From Chthonomonas sp. UBA2391 (GTDB lineage Bacteria > Armatimonadota > Fimbriimonadia > Fimbriimonadales > Fimbriimonadaceae), in NCBI GenBank assembly GCA_002343825.1, contig DDSL01000046.1, forward strand, positions 5,042 to 12,062: 7,021 nt of DNA. Direction: 5' to 3'. Of the stretch, positions 1-5,864 are shown piece after piece. The notes beneath the pieces are model-generated. The model was not told the DNA's origin and did not search any database. It was given only the letters and a program-made list of their open reading frames with translations. The stretch's first letter is position 1. Each line of letters opens with the position of its first letter. Made by a program: the position numbers and the translations under genes.

Positions 1-1059
1 AACGGGAACCGTTTCCCGCGCGGAACCCGCGTCAAGGCGATCGACGGCGTCCCCACCCGCACGATCCTGGCCCGGCTTATTCCCTTCTCTCGAGCGGACG
101 GAGGCAACGACGCGAAGCGGGTGGCCAACCTCGAAGTCACGGGATGCGCCGCCTATGAAGCGTTCGACGTGTTCTATCCACTGCTGTTTCCGCCGACCGC
201 AGCCAGCCGGACTTTCAAGATCGAGGCACCCGGACGCAGCCCGTCGACGGTGGTCGCCGAGCTCGTGCCGGGATCGCGAAAGAAACCGACCCAGGAGGCG
301 GCTGATCCGTCACGACCTCTGTGGACGCTCACCTTTCCCCGCCCGGATACCGCCCTTCTGTCGATGCCGGATTGGGCGATCTATCAGTCGAAGTGGAGTT
401 GGCAGGCCTGGCTCGACACGACGCTCGACGACCTCGTCCAGAGATCGGTGCCGAACCTGATCGTCGACCTGCGGGGGAATGAAGGCGGCAACGCCGTAGG
501 GGACCTCATTCTGCGGCGGTTGGTCCGCGCACCTGCCCGTGGTCCTGAGTACGAGCGACGGACACGCTATCAAGCCGTACCACCATCGCTACGTCCGCAC
601 CTCACGACCTGGGACTCAAGCTTCTATGACTGGAAAGGGGCTGTCACGCCGTTGGACCGGGGCTTTTTTCGACTTCGGCGCCTCGGAGACGAGATTGCAG
701 CGGTCATCCAACCGAGTGGTAGACCGTACACCGGTCGAGTCTTCGTCATCGTCGGGCCAGAAAACAGCAGCGCAACGTTCGAGTTCGCCCTGAAGGTCAA
801 ACAGCTCCGCCTCGGGACCCTCGTGGGACGCCCGACCGGCGGCAGTCGGCGCGGCATCAATGGCGGCGGCTTCTTCTTTCTGACGCTTCCCAATTCGCGA
901 ATCGAAATCGACATCCCGCTGATCGGCCAGTTTCCGCGGACTCCGCAGCCTGATGCGGGCGTCGTCCCGGACCTCCTCGTGACGCCGAGCGCGTCGGACA
1001 TCGCGACGGGTCGCGATGTCGAGCTGACAGCCATCCTGAAGCAAACGAACAAGCGGTAA
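1..1059 (+). CDS. S41-family peptidase, 5'-truncated by the window edge
   Basis: The frame is open from base 1, so the true start lies upstream; 352 residues are visible before TAA at 1057-1059. Visible residues about 6-28 (FPRGTRVKAIDGVP...) look like the end of a PDZ-like segment. NLIVDLRGNEGGN (152-164) is the S41 core strand motif, and VGPENSSATFEFA (251-263) holds the probable nucleophile, Ser257, at the place of TFSAAE in other members. VGRPTGG...RGINGGGFFF (275-293) and the end PDAGVVPDLLVTPSASDIATGRD match a subgroup I recall as S41 proteins ending in PDAGI.PD. The lysine of CtpA-type enzymes (FGKG) is not present at that site, so the catalytic scheme may differ from Ser/Lys. A secreted or periplasmic role is usual for the family, but the signal peptide would lie outside the window. 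The family call is firm; substrate and gene name are unknown. The gene is separated from the ars operon by 128 bp and is probably unrelated to it. Confidence 0.88.
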   Translation, partial: NGNRFPRGTRVKAIDGVPTRTILARLIPFSRADGGNDAKRVANLEVTGCAAYEAFDVFYPLLFPPTAASRTFKIEAPGRSPSTVVAELVPGSRKKPTQEAADPSRPLWTLTFPRPDTALLSMPDWAIYQSKWSWQAWLDTTLDDLVQRSVPNLIVDLRGNEGGNAVGDLILRRLVRAPARGPEYERRTRYQAVPPSLRPHLTTWDSSFYDWKGAVTPLDRGFFRLRRLGDEIAAVIQPSGRPYTGRVFVIVGPENSSATFEFALKVKQLRLGTLVGRPTGGSRRGINGGGFFFLTLPNSRIEIDIPLIGQFPRTPQPDAGVVPDLLVTPSASDIATGRDVELTAILKQTNKR

Positions 1060-1120
1060 GCCCGAATGATCTTGAACGGCGTCTTCGCGGCGGGCCTGTG
1101 TTCGTCGGCCCCCCTCCCGG

Positions 1121-1148
1121 TTGCCTGCGCACGAGGCCTATGTTTATT
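1121..1148 (+). promoter_or_regulatory. Weak candidate promoter for the ars operon
   Basis: TTGCCT (1121-1126, 4 of 6 matches to TTGACA) is followed after 16 bp by TTTATT (1143-1148, 4 of 6 matches to TATAAT). It would start transcription inside or just after the palindrome at 1146-1165, which is how ArsR operators are usually placed. Both hexamers are poor and other choices are possible. Confidence 0.3.
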
Positions 1149-1165
1149 TCGGCATATGGCGAAAT
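1146..1165. promoter_or_regulatory. Probable ArsR operator (20-bp palindrome)
   Basis: ATTTCGGCATATGGCGAAAT is an inverted repeat matching its reverse complement at 18 of 20 bases; only the G/G pair at 1152/1159 breaks symmetry. It lies 22 bp upstream of the arsR ATG at 1188. ArsR/SmtB proteins are dimers that bind such AT-centred palindromes over their own promoter and leave when metalloid binds. The AT-rich block stands out from its GC-rich surroundings. The position and symmetry are seen; ArsR binding is inferred. Confidence 0.75.
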
Positions 1166-1187
1166 GTGTGCCACAATCATTTCGTCG

Positions 1188-1553
1188 ATGAACGAAACTT
1201 ACCGAAAGGCCTTCAAAGCTCTGGGCGACCCGACTCGGCTCCACATTGTCGAGTTCCTCGCTCGAACATGCTGCAGCACCGTCGCAATCGACTCCCGGGG
1301 CGGTGTCCTCGGCCCGAGCGCGGGAGAAATCTGCTGCCACATCACCGGGGCCGATCAAATCACGTCCACCGTCTCCCAACACTTGCGCGAACTCGCCGAT
1401 TGCGGTCTGGTCCAGATCGAGCGGCGGGGCAAACACCGCATCTGCACCCTTCGAAGCAAGGCACTCCAGGAACTCGCCGACTATCTGCAGAAGCTCGCCC
1501 TCGAGCCTGAGGAGCCCGCGTGTTGCCCGACCCCTCAAGGAGCCAACCCATGA
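1188..1553 (+). CDS. arsR: ArsR/SmtB-family metalloid-responsive repressor
   Basis: 121 residues, the usual size for ArsR. The winged-helix signature is complete: FKALGDPTRLHIVEFLA (9-25), the recognition helix region STVSQHLRELADCGLV (60-75) and the wing IERRGKHRICTL (77-88). Vicinal cysteine pairs occur at 28-29, 49-50 and 112-113, with single Cys72 and Cys86. The ELCVCDLC arsenite site of plasmid R773 ArsR is replaced by EICCHIT (47-53), so the sensing site is probably differently built. The ATG at 1188 is chosen because it gives the normal N-terminus and keeps the operator outside the gene; the in-frame ATG at 1164 lies within the palindrome. No clear Shine-Dalgarno precedes 1188. The stop overlaps the arsM start as ATGA (1550-1553). 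Likely role: autoregulated repressor of arsRMC, released by arsenite or a methylated arsenical. The family call is firm; the exact ligand is inferred from the neighbours. Confidence 0.92.
   Translation: MNETYRKAFKALGDPTRLHIVEFLARTCCSTVAIDSRGGVLGPSAGEICCHITGADQITSTVSQHLRELADCGLVQIERRGKHRICTLRSKALQELADYLQKLALEPEEPACCPTPQGANP
1537..1542 (+). promoter_or_regulatory. Shine-Dalgarno of arsM, deciding its start
   Basis: AAGGAG lies 7 bases before the ATG at 1550, within the last codons of arsR. It favours 1550 over the in-frame TTG at 1520, which would add ten residues unlike the family N-terminus. Confidence 0.8.
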
Positions 1554-2407
1554 ACGAACCCACACCCAACCCGGATCTCCGCACCATCGTGCGCGACAAG
1601 TATGGTGCCGCAGCCAAGACGGTTCTCGACGGCCGAGGTGCCGCCTGTTGCGGCGGATCCGGAACCCTCGCGGATCCGATCTCAAGCGACCTCTACGATG
1701 CGGACCAAGCGGCCGACGTGCCGGATGCCGCGCTCCTCGCCTCGCTCGGCTGCGGTAACCCGACCGCACTCATCTCGCTGTCCGAGGGCGAGACCGTTCT
1801 CGACCTCGGCTCTGGAGGCGGTATCGACGTCCTCCTCTCGGCTCGGCGCGTCGGGCCATCCGGATTCGCCTACGGTCTCGATATGACCGACGAAATGCTG
1901 GCCCTTGCCGAGAGGAATCGAGCCGAAGCTGGGGCGACGAATGTGAAGTTCCTCAAGGGACACATCGAATCGATTCCCCTGCCCGATGCCTCTGTCGATG
2001 TCGTCATCTCGAACTGCGTGATCAACCTTTCCGGTGACAAACCGCAGGTCCTCCGCGAAGCCTTCCGCGTGCTCAAGCCGGGTGGGCGCTTCGCGGTTTC
2101 GGATGTCGTGGTCGAAGGCACGCTTCCGGAAGGCGTCCGGAAAGACATGGAAGCGTACGTCGGGTGCGTGGCCGGTGCGCTCGAGAAGGGCGACTACCTC
2201 CACCTGCTTGCCGAGGCCGGCTTCGTGAACGCCACGATCGAACCGACGCGCCGCTACCGATTCGCCGACCTCGAAGCGGACAGCTGTGCGGCCGCCGCGA
2301 TCTTTGCGTTGACGCCGGAGGAGCGCGCGGACCTCGACGGCCGGATCATGGGTGCCCTCATTCGAGCTGAGAAGCCGGACTGCTGTGGAAAGGAGTGCTG
2401 CTCGTGA
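1550..2407 (+). CDS. arsM: Arsenite S-adenosylmethionine methyltransferase
   Basis: 285 residues, typical for bacterial ArsM. It transfers methyl groups from S-adenosylmethionine to arsenite in the cytoplasm, giving methylated and finally volatile arsenicals. Seen: the class I methyltransferase motif I, VLDLGSGGGIDVLLSA (83-98), the acidic YGLDMTDEML loop (108-117), GHIESIPLPDASVDVVISNCVINLS (from 137) and FRVLKPGGRFAVSD (172-185). The arsenic-binding cysteines known from algal ArsM have counterparts: CCGG (33-36), Cys68 in LGCGNP, Cys156 in SNCVINLS and Cys206 in YVGCVAGA. The C-terminus carries a further CCGKECC cluster (278-284). The family start NPDLRTIVRDKYGAAA is intact. The gene overlaps arsR by ATGA and arsC by GTGA, so expression is probably coupled. 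Confidence is high because the motif order and all catalytic cysteines are present. Confidence 0.96.
   Translation: MNEPTPNPDLRTIVRDKYGAAAKTVLDGRGAACCGGSGTLADPISSDLYDADQAADVPDAALLASLGCGNPTALISLSEGETVLDLGSGGGIDVLLSARRVGPSGFAYGLDMTDEMLALAERNRAEAGATNVKFLKGHIESIPLPDASVDVVISNCVINLSGDKPQVLREAFRVLKPGGRFAVSDVVVEGTLPEGVRKDMEAYVGCVAGALEKGDYLHLLAEAGFVNATIEPTRRYRFADLEADSCAAAAIFALTPEERADLDGRIMGALIRAEKPDCCGKECCS
2390..2395 (+). promoter_or_regulatory. Shine-Dalgarno of arsC, deciding its start
   Basis: AAGGAG ends 8 bases before the GTG at 2404. The other in-frame GTG at 2395 overlaps this site and would leave no spacing, so 2404 is the better start. Confidence 0.75.
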
Positions 2408-2835
2408 GGCCCACCGTGGTGCTCTTCGTGTGCGTCCATAACGCTGGCCGGTCGCAGATGGCCGAGGCCCTGACGAACGCGCTGGCCGCCGCGTCGGGCC
2501 TGCCGGTCGTCGCGCGCTCCGCCGGAACCGTCGGCGGCAAGGATCTCAATCTCGTCGCAGTCGAGGCGATGGCCGAACTCGGCATCGCGATGACCGGTCA
2601 CGCCCCGAAAATGCTGACCCAAGCGATGGCCGATGAGGCCGATCGCGTCATCTCGATGGGGTGCGGTGTCGACGCCTCGGCGTGCCCGGCGCGCTTCCTC
2701 GTCACGGAGGACTGGGCACTCGAAGACCCGGCCGGTCAATCGATCGAGGACGTTCGCGCGATCCGCGACCAGATCGCCGCGCGCGTTCGAGCCATGCTCG
2801 ACGACCTCACAGGAACCGACGCGCGGTCGGACTGA
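2404..2835 (+). CDS. arsC: Arsenate reductase, low-molecular-weight phosphatase type (thioredoxin-coupled)
   Basis: 143 residues from the GTG at 2404. It reduces arsenate to arsenite in the cytoplasm. The P-loop CVHNAGRS (10-17, C-x5-R with Cys10 and Arg16) identifies the low-molecular-weight protein tyrosine phosphatase fold. Cys87 and Cys94 in GCGVDASACP lie six residues apart, as do Cys82 and Cys89 of the pI258 enzyme, so the three-cysteine relay that ends in thioredoxin is present. EDWALEDPAG (102-111) is the usual late motif with the catalytic Asp, and EDVRAIRDQIAARV follows. The start gives Cys10 at the standard position. It is the last gene of the operon and overlaps arsM by GTGA. It supplies arsenite to ArsM; no arsenite pump follows. 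A plain phosphatase is unlikely given the Cys pair and context. Confidence 0.95.
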   Translation: MRPTVVLFVCVHNAGRSQMAEALTNALAAASGLPVVARSAGTVGGKDLNLVAVEAMAELGIAMTGHAPKMLTQAMADEADRVISMGCGVDASACPARFLVTEDWALEDPAGQSIEDVRAIRDQIAARVRAMLDDLTGTDARSD

Positions 2836-2850
2836 CCGCGTCTCGGTTCC
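2812..2850 (+). terminator. Long hairpin at the end of the ars operon, candidate terminator
   Basis: Bases 2812-2828 pair with 2834-2850: GGAACCGA with TCGGTTCC, one C/C mismatch, one G-T wobble, then CGCGGTC with GACCGCG, closing a GGACT loop. That is 16 pairs out of 17. The stem includes the last arsC codons and its stop (2833-2835). No T-run follows (the next bases are CCGGCCGG), so it is not a textbook intrinsic terminator; it could block 3' exonucleases or assist termination in a GC-rich genome. Confidence 0.6.
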
Positions 2851-3228
2851 CCGGCCGGCACCTGGGCCGATCACATCCCTTACCTTCGAGGGCCCTCCAT
2901 CTCCTTCGACGGATCGTCGACGCGGGAACGCGGGCCGGCAGAGCCGGCCGTGCCTCCCACATCGGCGGCGCATTGCCGGAGGAAAAGAACACTCGGTCAT
3001 CGTGCCGCCAGACCGGCGACTGGAGGCACGTCGCCCTTCCTTGGCAGTCTCGCGACAAAGGCATAAGGAAAACCGCTCGGGGAGGTACTCAAGGCCTTGG
3101 GTCTGGCGAGGCACGCTTGAACCACCCGTAAGCCGCTGCAGAAGTCCGGCGTGACTACGAAGAGCTGGTACACCGAAGTGCACGCAGTTAGAAGTAGGGC
3201 TGCTTCGCGCTGAACCGCTGCAGCAAGT
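2836..3228. other. Convergent intergenic region, no gene found
   Basis: This 393-bp stretch lies between the end of arsC and the end of the minus-strand LRR gene. Translations crossing it resemble no family I know and overlap each other in several frames. Apart from the hairpins near its left end, I see a short direct repeat CCGCTGCAG (3133-3141 and 3215-3223) and a fall in G+C towards the right. No tRNA, integron recombination site or transposon end was recognised. It probably marks the boundary between the ars region and the lower-GC block. Confidence 0.6.
2906..2949. terminator. Two tandem perfect hairpins, possible bidirectional termination region
   Basis: TCGACG/CGTCGA with a GAT loop (2906-2920) is followed by GGCCGGC/GCCGGCC with an AGA loop (2933-2949). 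GAGGGCCCTC (2888-2897), a perfect palindrome, lies just before. No T-run follows on either strand. The region is the only place where plus-strand ars and minus-strand LRR transcripts meet, so a termination role is plausible but unproven. Confidence 0.35.
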
Positions 3229-3942
3229 TCACTCTTCGTCCTTTCTGAAACCTTTGAGCCGGTCAAACGTTCCGTTGTGCAGTTCAATAGCCTCAAGCAT
3301 AGGACACGATGCCAGTATTGCTTCATACTGATCATGCTTGAAGCGGTTTTGAAGCCAGAGGTATCTCAGCATCGAGAGATTGCGAAGCGGCGAGATGTCC
3401 TTGTCCTCGATTCGGGTCGCGAGAGCAACATAGTGCAATTCTGCACAACTCGACAGGGGAGCAAGCGTGGGAATCGTGCCCGTCTTGGTCGGGGAACCCG
3501 TGATCGCGAACTCTGTGAGGTTTCTCATGCGATCGATCCTGTCCAATGTTTTAAGGTGGATGCAACCACTAATCCAGAAAGTCTCCACGGCCACACACTG
3601 CTCGAATGGCTCGAAATCGACGAGCCCAGAACAAGCGTATACCGAGAGGAGTTTCAAGCGCGGAAGCTGTCCAGTGCCCGCGGGTACACCCCTAATCCCG
3701 TAAAGTTCTAAGCGCTCCAAGTTCGGAAAGCTCCGGGCAAGCTCGGCGATTGCGGGAGTCCAATGCGAGCTCGACAAGTACTTAACGCGATCCAAGCCTA
3801 CCACTCTCGATAGACCTTTGGTGTCCTTTCCTAGATGCAATCCCGTGATTGCATCTAGGTTAGCCAGAGCCAAATCCGAGCCGATAAAGGTGCCGTCGGG
3901 CACATCTCGATAGGGGTCTCCCCCGTTAAGTAGATAAGTCAT
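3229..3942 (-). CDS. Small leucine-rich-repeat protein, function unknown
   Basis: 237 residues. Irregular leucine-rich repeats run through most of the protein: LERLELYGI (75-83), LKLLSVYAC (96-104), VETFWISGC (119-127), LTEFAITGS (142-150), LHYVALATR (169-177), LRYLWLQNR (192-200) and LEAIELHNG (216-224). They are spaced 21-27 residues apart. Such repeats form a curved protein-binding surface and give no enzyme activity by themselves. There is no signal peptide or membrane segment, so it is probably cytoplasmic. The ATG at 3942 is the first possible start after an in-frame TAG at 3952-3954; the Shine-Dalgarno is weak. It is the last gene of the minus-strand block. A 13-bp perfect inverted repeat lies inside the gene at 3830-3859. 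A role with the upstream 284-residue protein, for example as inhibitor or partner, is only a guess. Confidence 0.75.
   Translation of the reverse strand: MTYLLNGGDPYRDVPDGTFIGSDLALANLDAITGLHLGKDTKGLSRVVGLDRVKYLSSSHWTPAIAELARSFPNLERLELYGIRGVPAGTGQLPRLKLLSVYACSGLVDFEPFEQCVAVETFWISGCIHLKTLDRIDRMRNLTEFAITGSPTKTGTIPTLAPLSSCAELHYVALATRIEDKDISPLRNLSMLRYLWLQNRFKHDQYEAILASCPMLEAIELHNGTFDRLKGFRKDEE
3830..3859. repeat. 13-bp perfect inverted repeat inside the LRR gene
   Basis: CCTAGATGCAATC (3830-3842) and GATTGCATCTAGG (3847-3859) are exact reverse complements around the 4-base loop CCGT. In the LRR mRNA this forms a 13-pair stem about 84 bases after the start codon, within the codons for LDAITGLHLG. 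Confidence 0.9.
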
Positions 3943-3978
3943 AGATCCACGCTAGGCACAAAATGCGAGGGCCGACAG

Positions 3979-3984
3979 AGTATA
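3979..3984 (-). promoter_or_regulatory. Candidate -10 element for the LRR gene
   Basis: On the minus strand this reads TATACT, 5 of 6 matches to TATAAT, placed 36 bp before the ATG at 3942 so that a leader of about 30 bases would result. No good -35 hexamer exists at 16-18 bp; the palindrome at 3999-4018 occupies that place, which could mean activator dependence or that this is not a promoter. Confidence 0.3.
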
Positions 3985-3998
3985 GCCGATTGCTCTGC

Positions 3999-4018
3999 CC
4001 GATAGGGATCTCTATCAG
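3999..4018. other. Palindrome/hairpin between the 284-residue gene and the LRR gene
   Basis: On the minus strand CTGATAG pairs with CTATCGG (one T-G wobble) around a 6-base loop. The inner 16 bp (4001-4016) match their reverse complement at 14 positions. It lies 35 bp after the stop of the upstream gene and just before the -10-like TATACT. It could be an operator for the LRR gene or a weak attenuator; no T-run follows. Confidence 0.35.
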
Positions 4019-4053
4019 TGCGCACGAGCGAATCAAGCGGGGCCTGCACATCG

Positions 4054-4908
4054 TCAACGAAGGAACCGTCCGAACCAATACTCGACCGCATCTGCGTTCA
4101 CCCCATGGTCCGAGTTCCAGGCTAGCGCAGGATACTCGGTGTCGGTTCGCACATTGCCGATCTGAGTGTCATCGAACGGGAAAAAGTGCTCAAAGTACGT
4201 GGTCGCCTTGTCTGAGTGCGGAGCCAGAATGCCAAGGACCGACAACGCTTCGACAATGTTGAGCCTTTGCTCGATAGACTTTCCGCAAACCCCCTTCATG
4301 AGTTTTGCAAGCTTGGGCGCCGTCGTTTTCGGAGGCGAGTCCTTGACGAGATCCAGCAGGGTGATCAGTGGCGATAGATCCTCTGGAGTGGGCTCAGGGA
4401 AAGGGGGATAGGTCGAAGCAAAGAGCAGGGCGGATGTGGCACTGATGATATTGGGGCGCGCTCCCACCTGGAGAATGCCGGCCAGTTGTCCGTTAACTTG
4501 CCAGGGAATGTTCGAGCCCTGGGTCGGGGCCAGTCCGCAAGTGCTGCACGCATCGTCCATACCCGTGCTCGTGGCGTTGTGAACAGCAAGATGCCGCGCA
4601 TAGCCATAGCTCGCGAGCGCAGCCCACCAATCGGGCCGGTTTGTCGCAAGACCAAAGATGAAACCCCGGACCAACTCGTCCCTATCGATCGCGTTACGCG
4701 CCGAAATGCATCGAGCTACAGCCTCGTCATGGGTCAACAATGCGTCATCGTGCCAGTAGCCGAGAGCCTTGGCGTGAGCCACATCCTCTGGCGAACAACC
4801 CGGAGCCTCATGCCCGAACACCATCACCATGAAGGCCTGCGTGATGACTGAGACCGAGGCTTTATCAAGGCTATGCTGCGCGTGGAAGCGAGCGTCAAGC
4901 GACATCAC
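4054..4908 (-). CDS. Uncharacterised 284-residue protein with a CxxCG motif
   Basis: I do not recognise a named family. Visible features: a DELVRGFIFGLATNRPDWWA segment followed by ALASYGYARHL (97-107), then CSTCGL (121-126), a single CxxC that could be half of a metal site or a redox pair, and a C-terminus with TEYPALAWNSDHGVNADAVEYWFG (from 257). The pattern of a conserved RP-x-x-x-AL-x-SY-x-x-AR segment, a CxxCG and a closing GVN..AVEYWFG resembles uncharacterised proteins I recall from actinobacteria, with no known function. No signal peptide or membrane helix is seen. The start is GTG at 4908 or ATG at 4905; upstream the frame stays open to a TGA at 5026-5028 but has no ATG, GTG or TTG, and no clear Shine-Dalgarno is present. 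It lies 120 bp after the preceding gene, so it may have its own promoter. It precedes the LRR gene by 111 bp in the same direction. Confidence 0.72.
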   Translation of the reverse strand: MMSLDARFHAQHSLDKASVSVITQAFMVMVFGHEAPGCSPEDVAHAKALGYWHDDALLTHDEAVARCISARNAIDRDELVRGFIFGLATNRPDWWAALASYGYARHLAVHNATSTGMDDACSTCGLAPTQGSNIPWQVNGQLAGILQVGARPNIISATSALLFASTYPPFPEPTPEDLSPLITLLDLVKDSPPKTTAPKLAKLMKGVCGKSIEQRLNIVEALSVLGILAPHSDKATTYFEHFFPFDDTQIGNVRTDTEYPALAWNSDHGVNADAVEYWFGRFLR

Positions 4909-5028
4909 GAGGATGTTACCAGAGAACTCGGAACGAGTCCGAAGTATCGATGGCAGCTTAACACTCCGAAGTGGACGCGCTTGGAACTTGGCTTTTGTCG
5001 CGCAATACTCGAACTCAGTGGCGGTTCA

Positions 5029-5856
5029 TTAGAAGTCAAATAGACGATCCTGAGTTTCATGCGGGATGGGCAAGACTCCGACAATGACCCAAGGATTTGG
5101 CGCCACGAAATGAAATTGCTGAGTAGTCCCCAGGTAGAAGTGCAAATCCTTGCTGAGAAACTCATCGAAGTACTTCTGTTTTACCCCTTCTAGAGCCGCG
5201 GGTTCATCATCATTGGTAGAACGAAGGCAATTCCAGAAGAGGGCTCCCGCTTCCCAGTCTAGCACTTGCAATTCACTCTGCCTTCCCGTGGAATCTTCAA
5301 ACTTATACGAGAAACTGTAAGGCAATTTCGGAATGACTTGGAAGGTCTTGCGCCACTCATTATCTTCAAACAGGTGAAGCTGGCTATGAAGCCCTCTCAT
5401 TTCTTTGAGCTTTCTGGCGTCCCATACGCGTTCTTCTTGCTCCCAAGTAAAGTCGAGAACCCTGGACGGCTTGAAAACCGCCAGCGAAGTCGTGTTCGAT
5501 TTGGCTTCCCCGATCAAGTCGTCCAATCGGTCGTACACTTTGGCAGTCCTGAGCAACAGTTGCCGCCTCTCTCGCCATTGGTGGTCGGTTCCGATATGTC
5601 CAGCCGGAACCAATTGTGCGGCGTCGGTCGGACGAAGAGATTCCGGGCGCGGATCGCTCGTGTTGCGAATCAAGTCACATTCAACCCAGTCGTACTTTGA
5701 GTACTGTTGCGCTTCCTCCAGTCTTCGAAATGGGACGGGATACATCCGAACCCACGAGCCATCTTCTCGGATTCCAGCCGTGCAGACGGTCTCACCGTAC
5801 TTGCGGGAGAGCGTCGGATATGTCTTTACTGTGATGAGAACACGTTCCTTTGCCAT
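5029..5856 (-). CDS. Uncharacterised 275-residue protein, partner of the DUF488 gene
   Basis: Function not recognised. The N-terminus MAKERVLITVKTYPTLSRKYGE (1-22), then VCTAGIREDGSWVRMYPVPF (24-43) and NTSDPRPESLRP (65-76), reads like a well conserved block. The middle has LPYSFSYKFEDSTG (168-181) and LDWEAGALFWNC (199-210), and the end has HFYLGTTQQFHFVAPNPWVIVGVLPIP (239-265), a second beta-rich conserved-looking block. There is no signal peptide or transmembrane segment. The ATG at 5856 lies 6 bp after the stop of the DUF488 gene with GAGGTG directly upstream, so the two genes are almost certainly one transcript and translationally linked. I have an impression that similar proteins occur beside DUF488 genes in other genomes, but I cannot check this. 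A nucleic-acid-related or defence-related job is speculation from context only. Confidence 0.82.
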   Translation of the reverse strand: MAKERVLITVKTYPTLSRKYGETVCTAGIREDGSWVRMYPVPFRRLEEAQQYSKYDWVECDLIRNTSDPRPESLRPTDAAQLVPAGHIGTDHQWRERRQLLLRTAKVYDRLDDLIGEAKSNTTSLAVFKPSRVLDFTWEQEERVWDARKLKEMRGLHSQLHLFEDNEWRKTFQVIPKLPYSFSYKFEDSTGRQSELQVLDWEAGALFWNCLRSTNDDEPAALEGVKQKYFDEFLSKDLHFYLGTTQQFHFVAPNPWVIVGVLPIPHETQDRLFDF

Positions 5857-5858
5857 GC

Positions 5859-5864
5859 CACCTC
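5859..5864 (-). promoter_or_regulatory. Shine-Dalgarno of the 275-residue gene, overlapping the DUF488 stop
   Basis: The minus strand reads TGAGGTGGCATG: GAGGTG shares bases with the TGA of the upstream gene and stands 2 bases before the ATG at 5856, a close but usable GGAGGTGA-type alignment. It supports coupling of the two genes. Confidence 0.6.

Noticed and set aside
1092..1111. GGGCC/GGCCC hairpin after the S41 gene as terminator
   Set aside because: Only five pairs, a ten-base loop and no T-run; too weak to annotate.
624..1769. Long minus-strand open frame opposite the S41, arsR and arsM genes (381 codons)
   Set aside because: Arginine- and proline-rich with no recognisable motifs; an artefact of high GC opposite three well supported genes.
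3064..3100. GGTACTC near 3083-3093, considered as a copy of the tRNA 3' end (GGTACTCCCGACGGG)
   Set aside because: Only seven bases match and the T-arm is absent, so it cannot be counted as an attachment repeat.
2254..3183. Minus-strand open frame of 309 codons opposite arsM and arsC and into the intergenic region
   Set aside because: Biased composition, no motifs and full overlap with arsC, which has complete catalytic residues.
3133..3223. Direct repeat CCGCTGCAG, considered as an attachment or integron site
   Set aside because: Nine bases only, no core site or stem arrangement typical of attC, and no integrase.
2997..3335. Possible minus-strand gene filling part of the intergenic region
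   Set aside because: No family resemblance, overlaps the end of the LRR gene by about 107 bp and no ribosome site was seen.
4007..4020. Resemblance to a tet operator half-site (TCTATCAGTG)
   Set aside because: Only one half matches; the other half (GCGCACGAG) does not, and no TetR-like gene is present.
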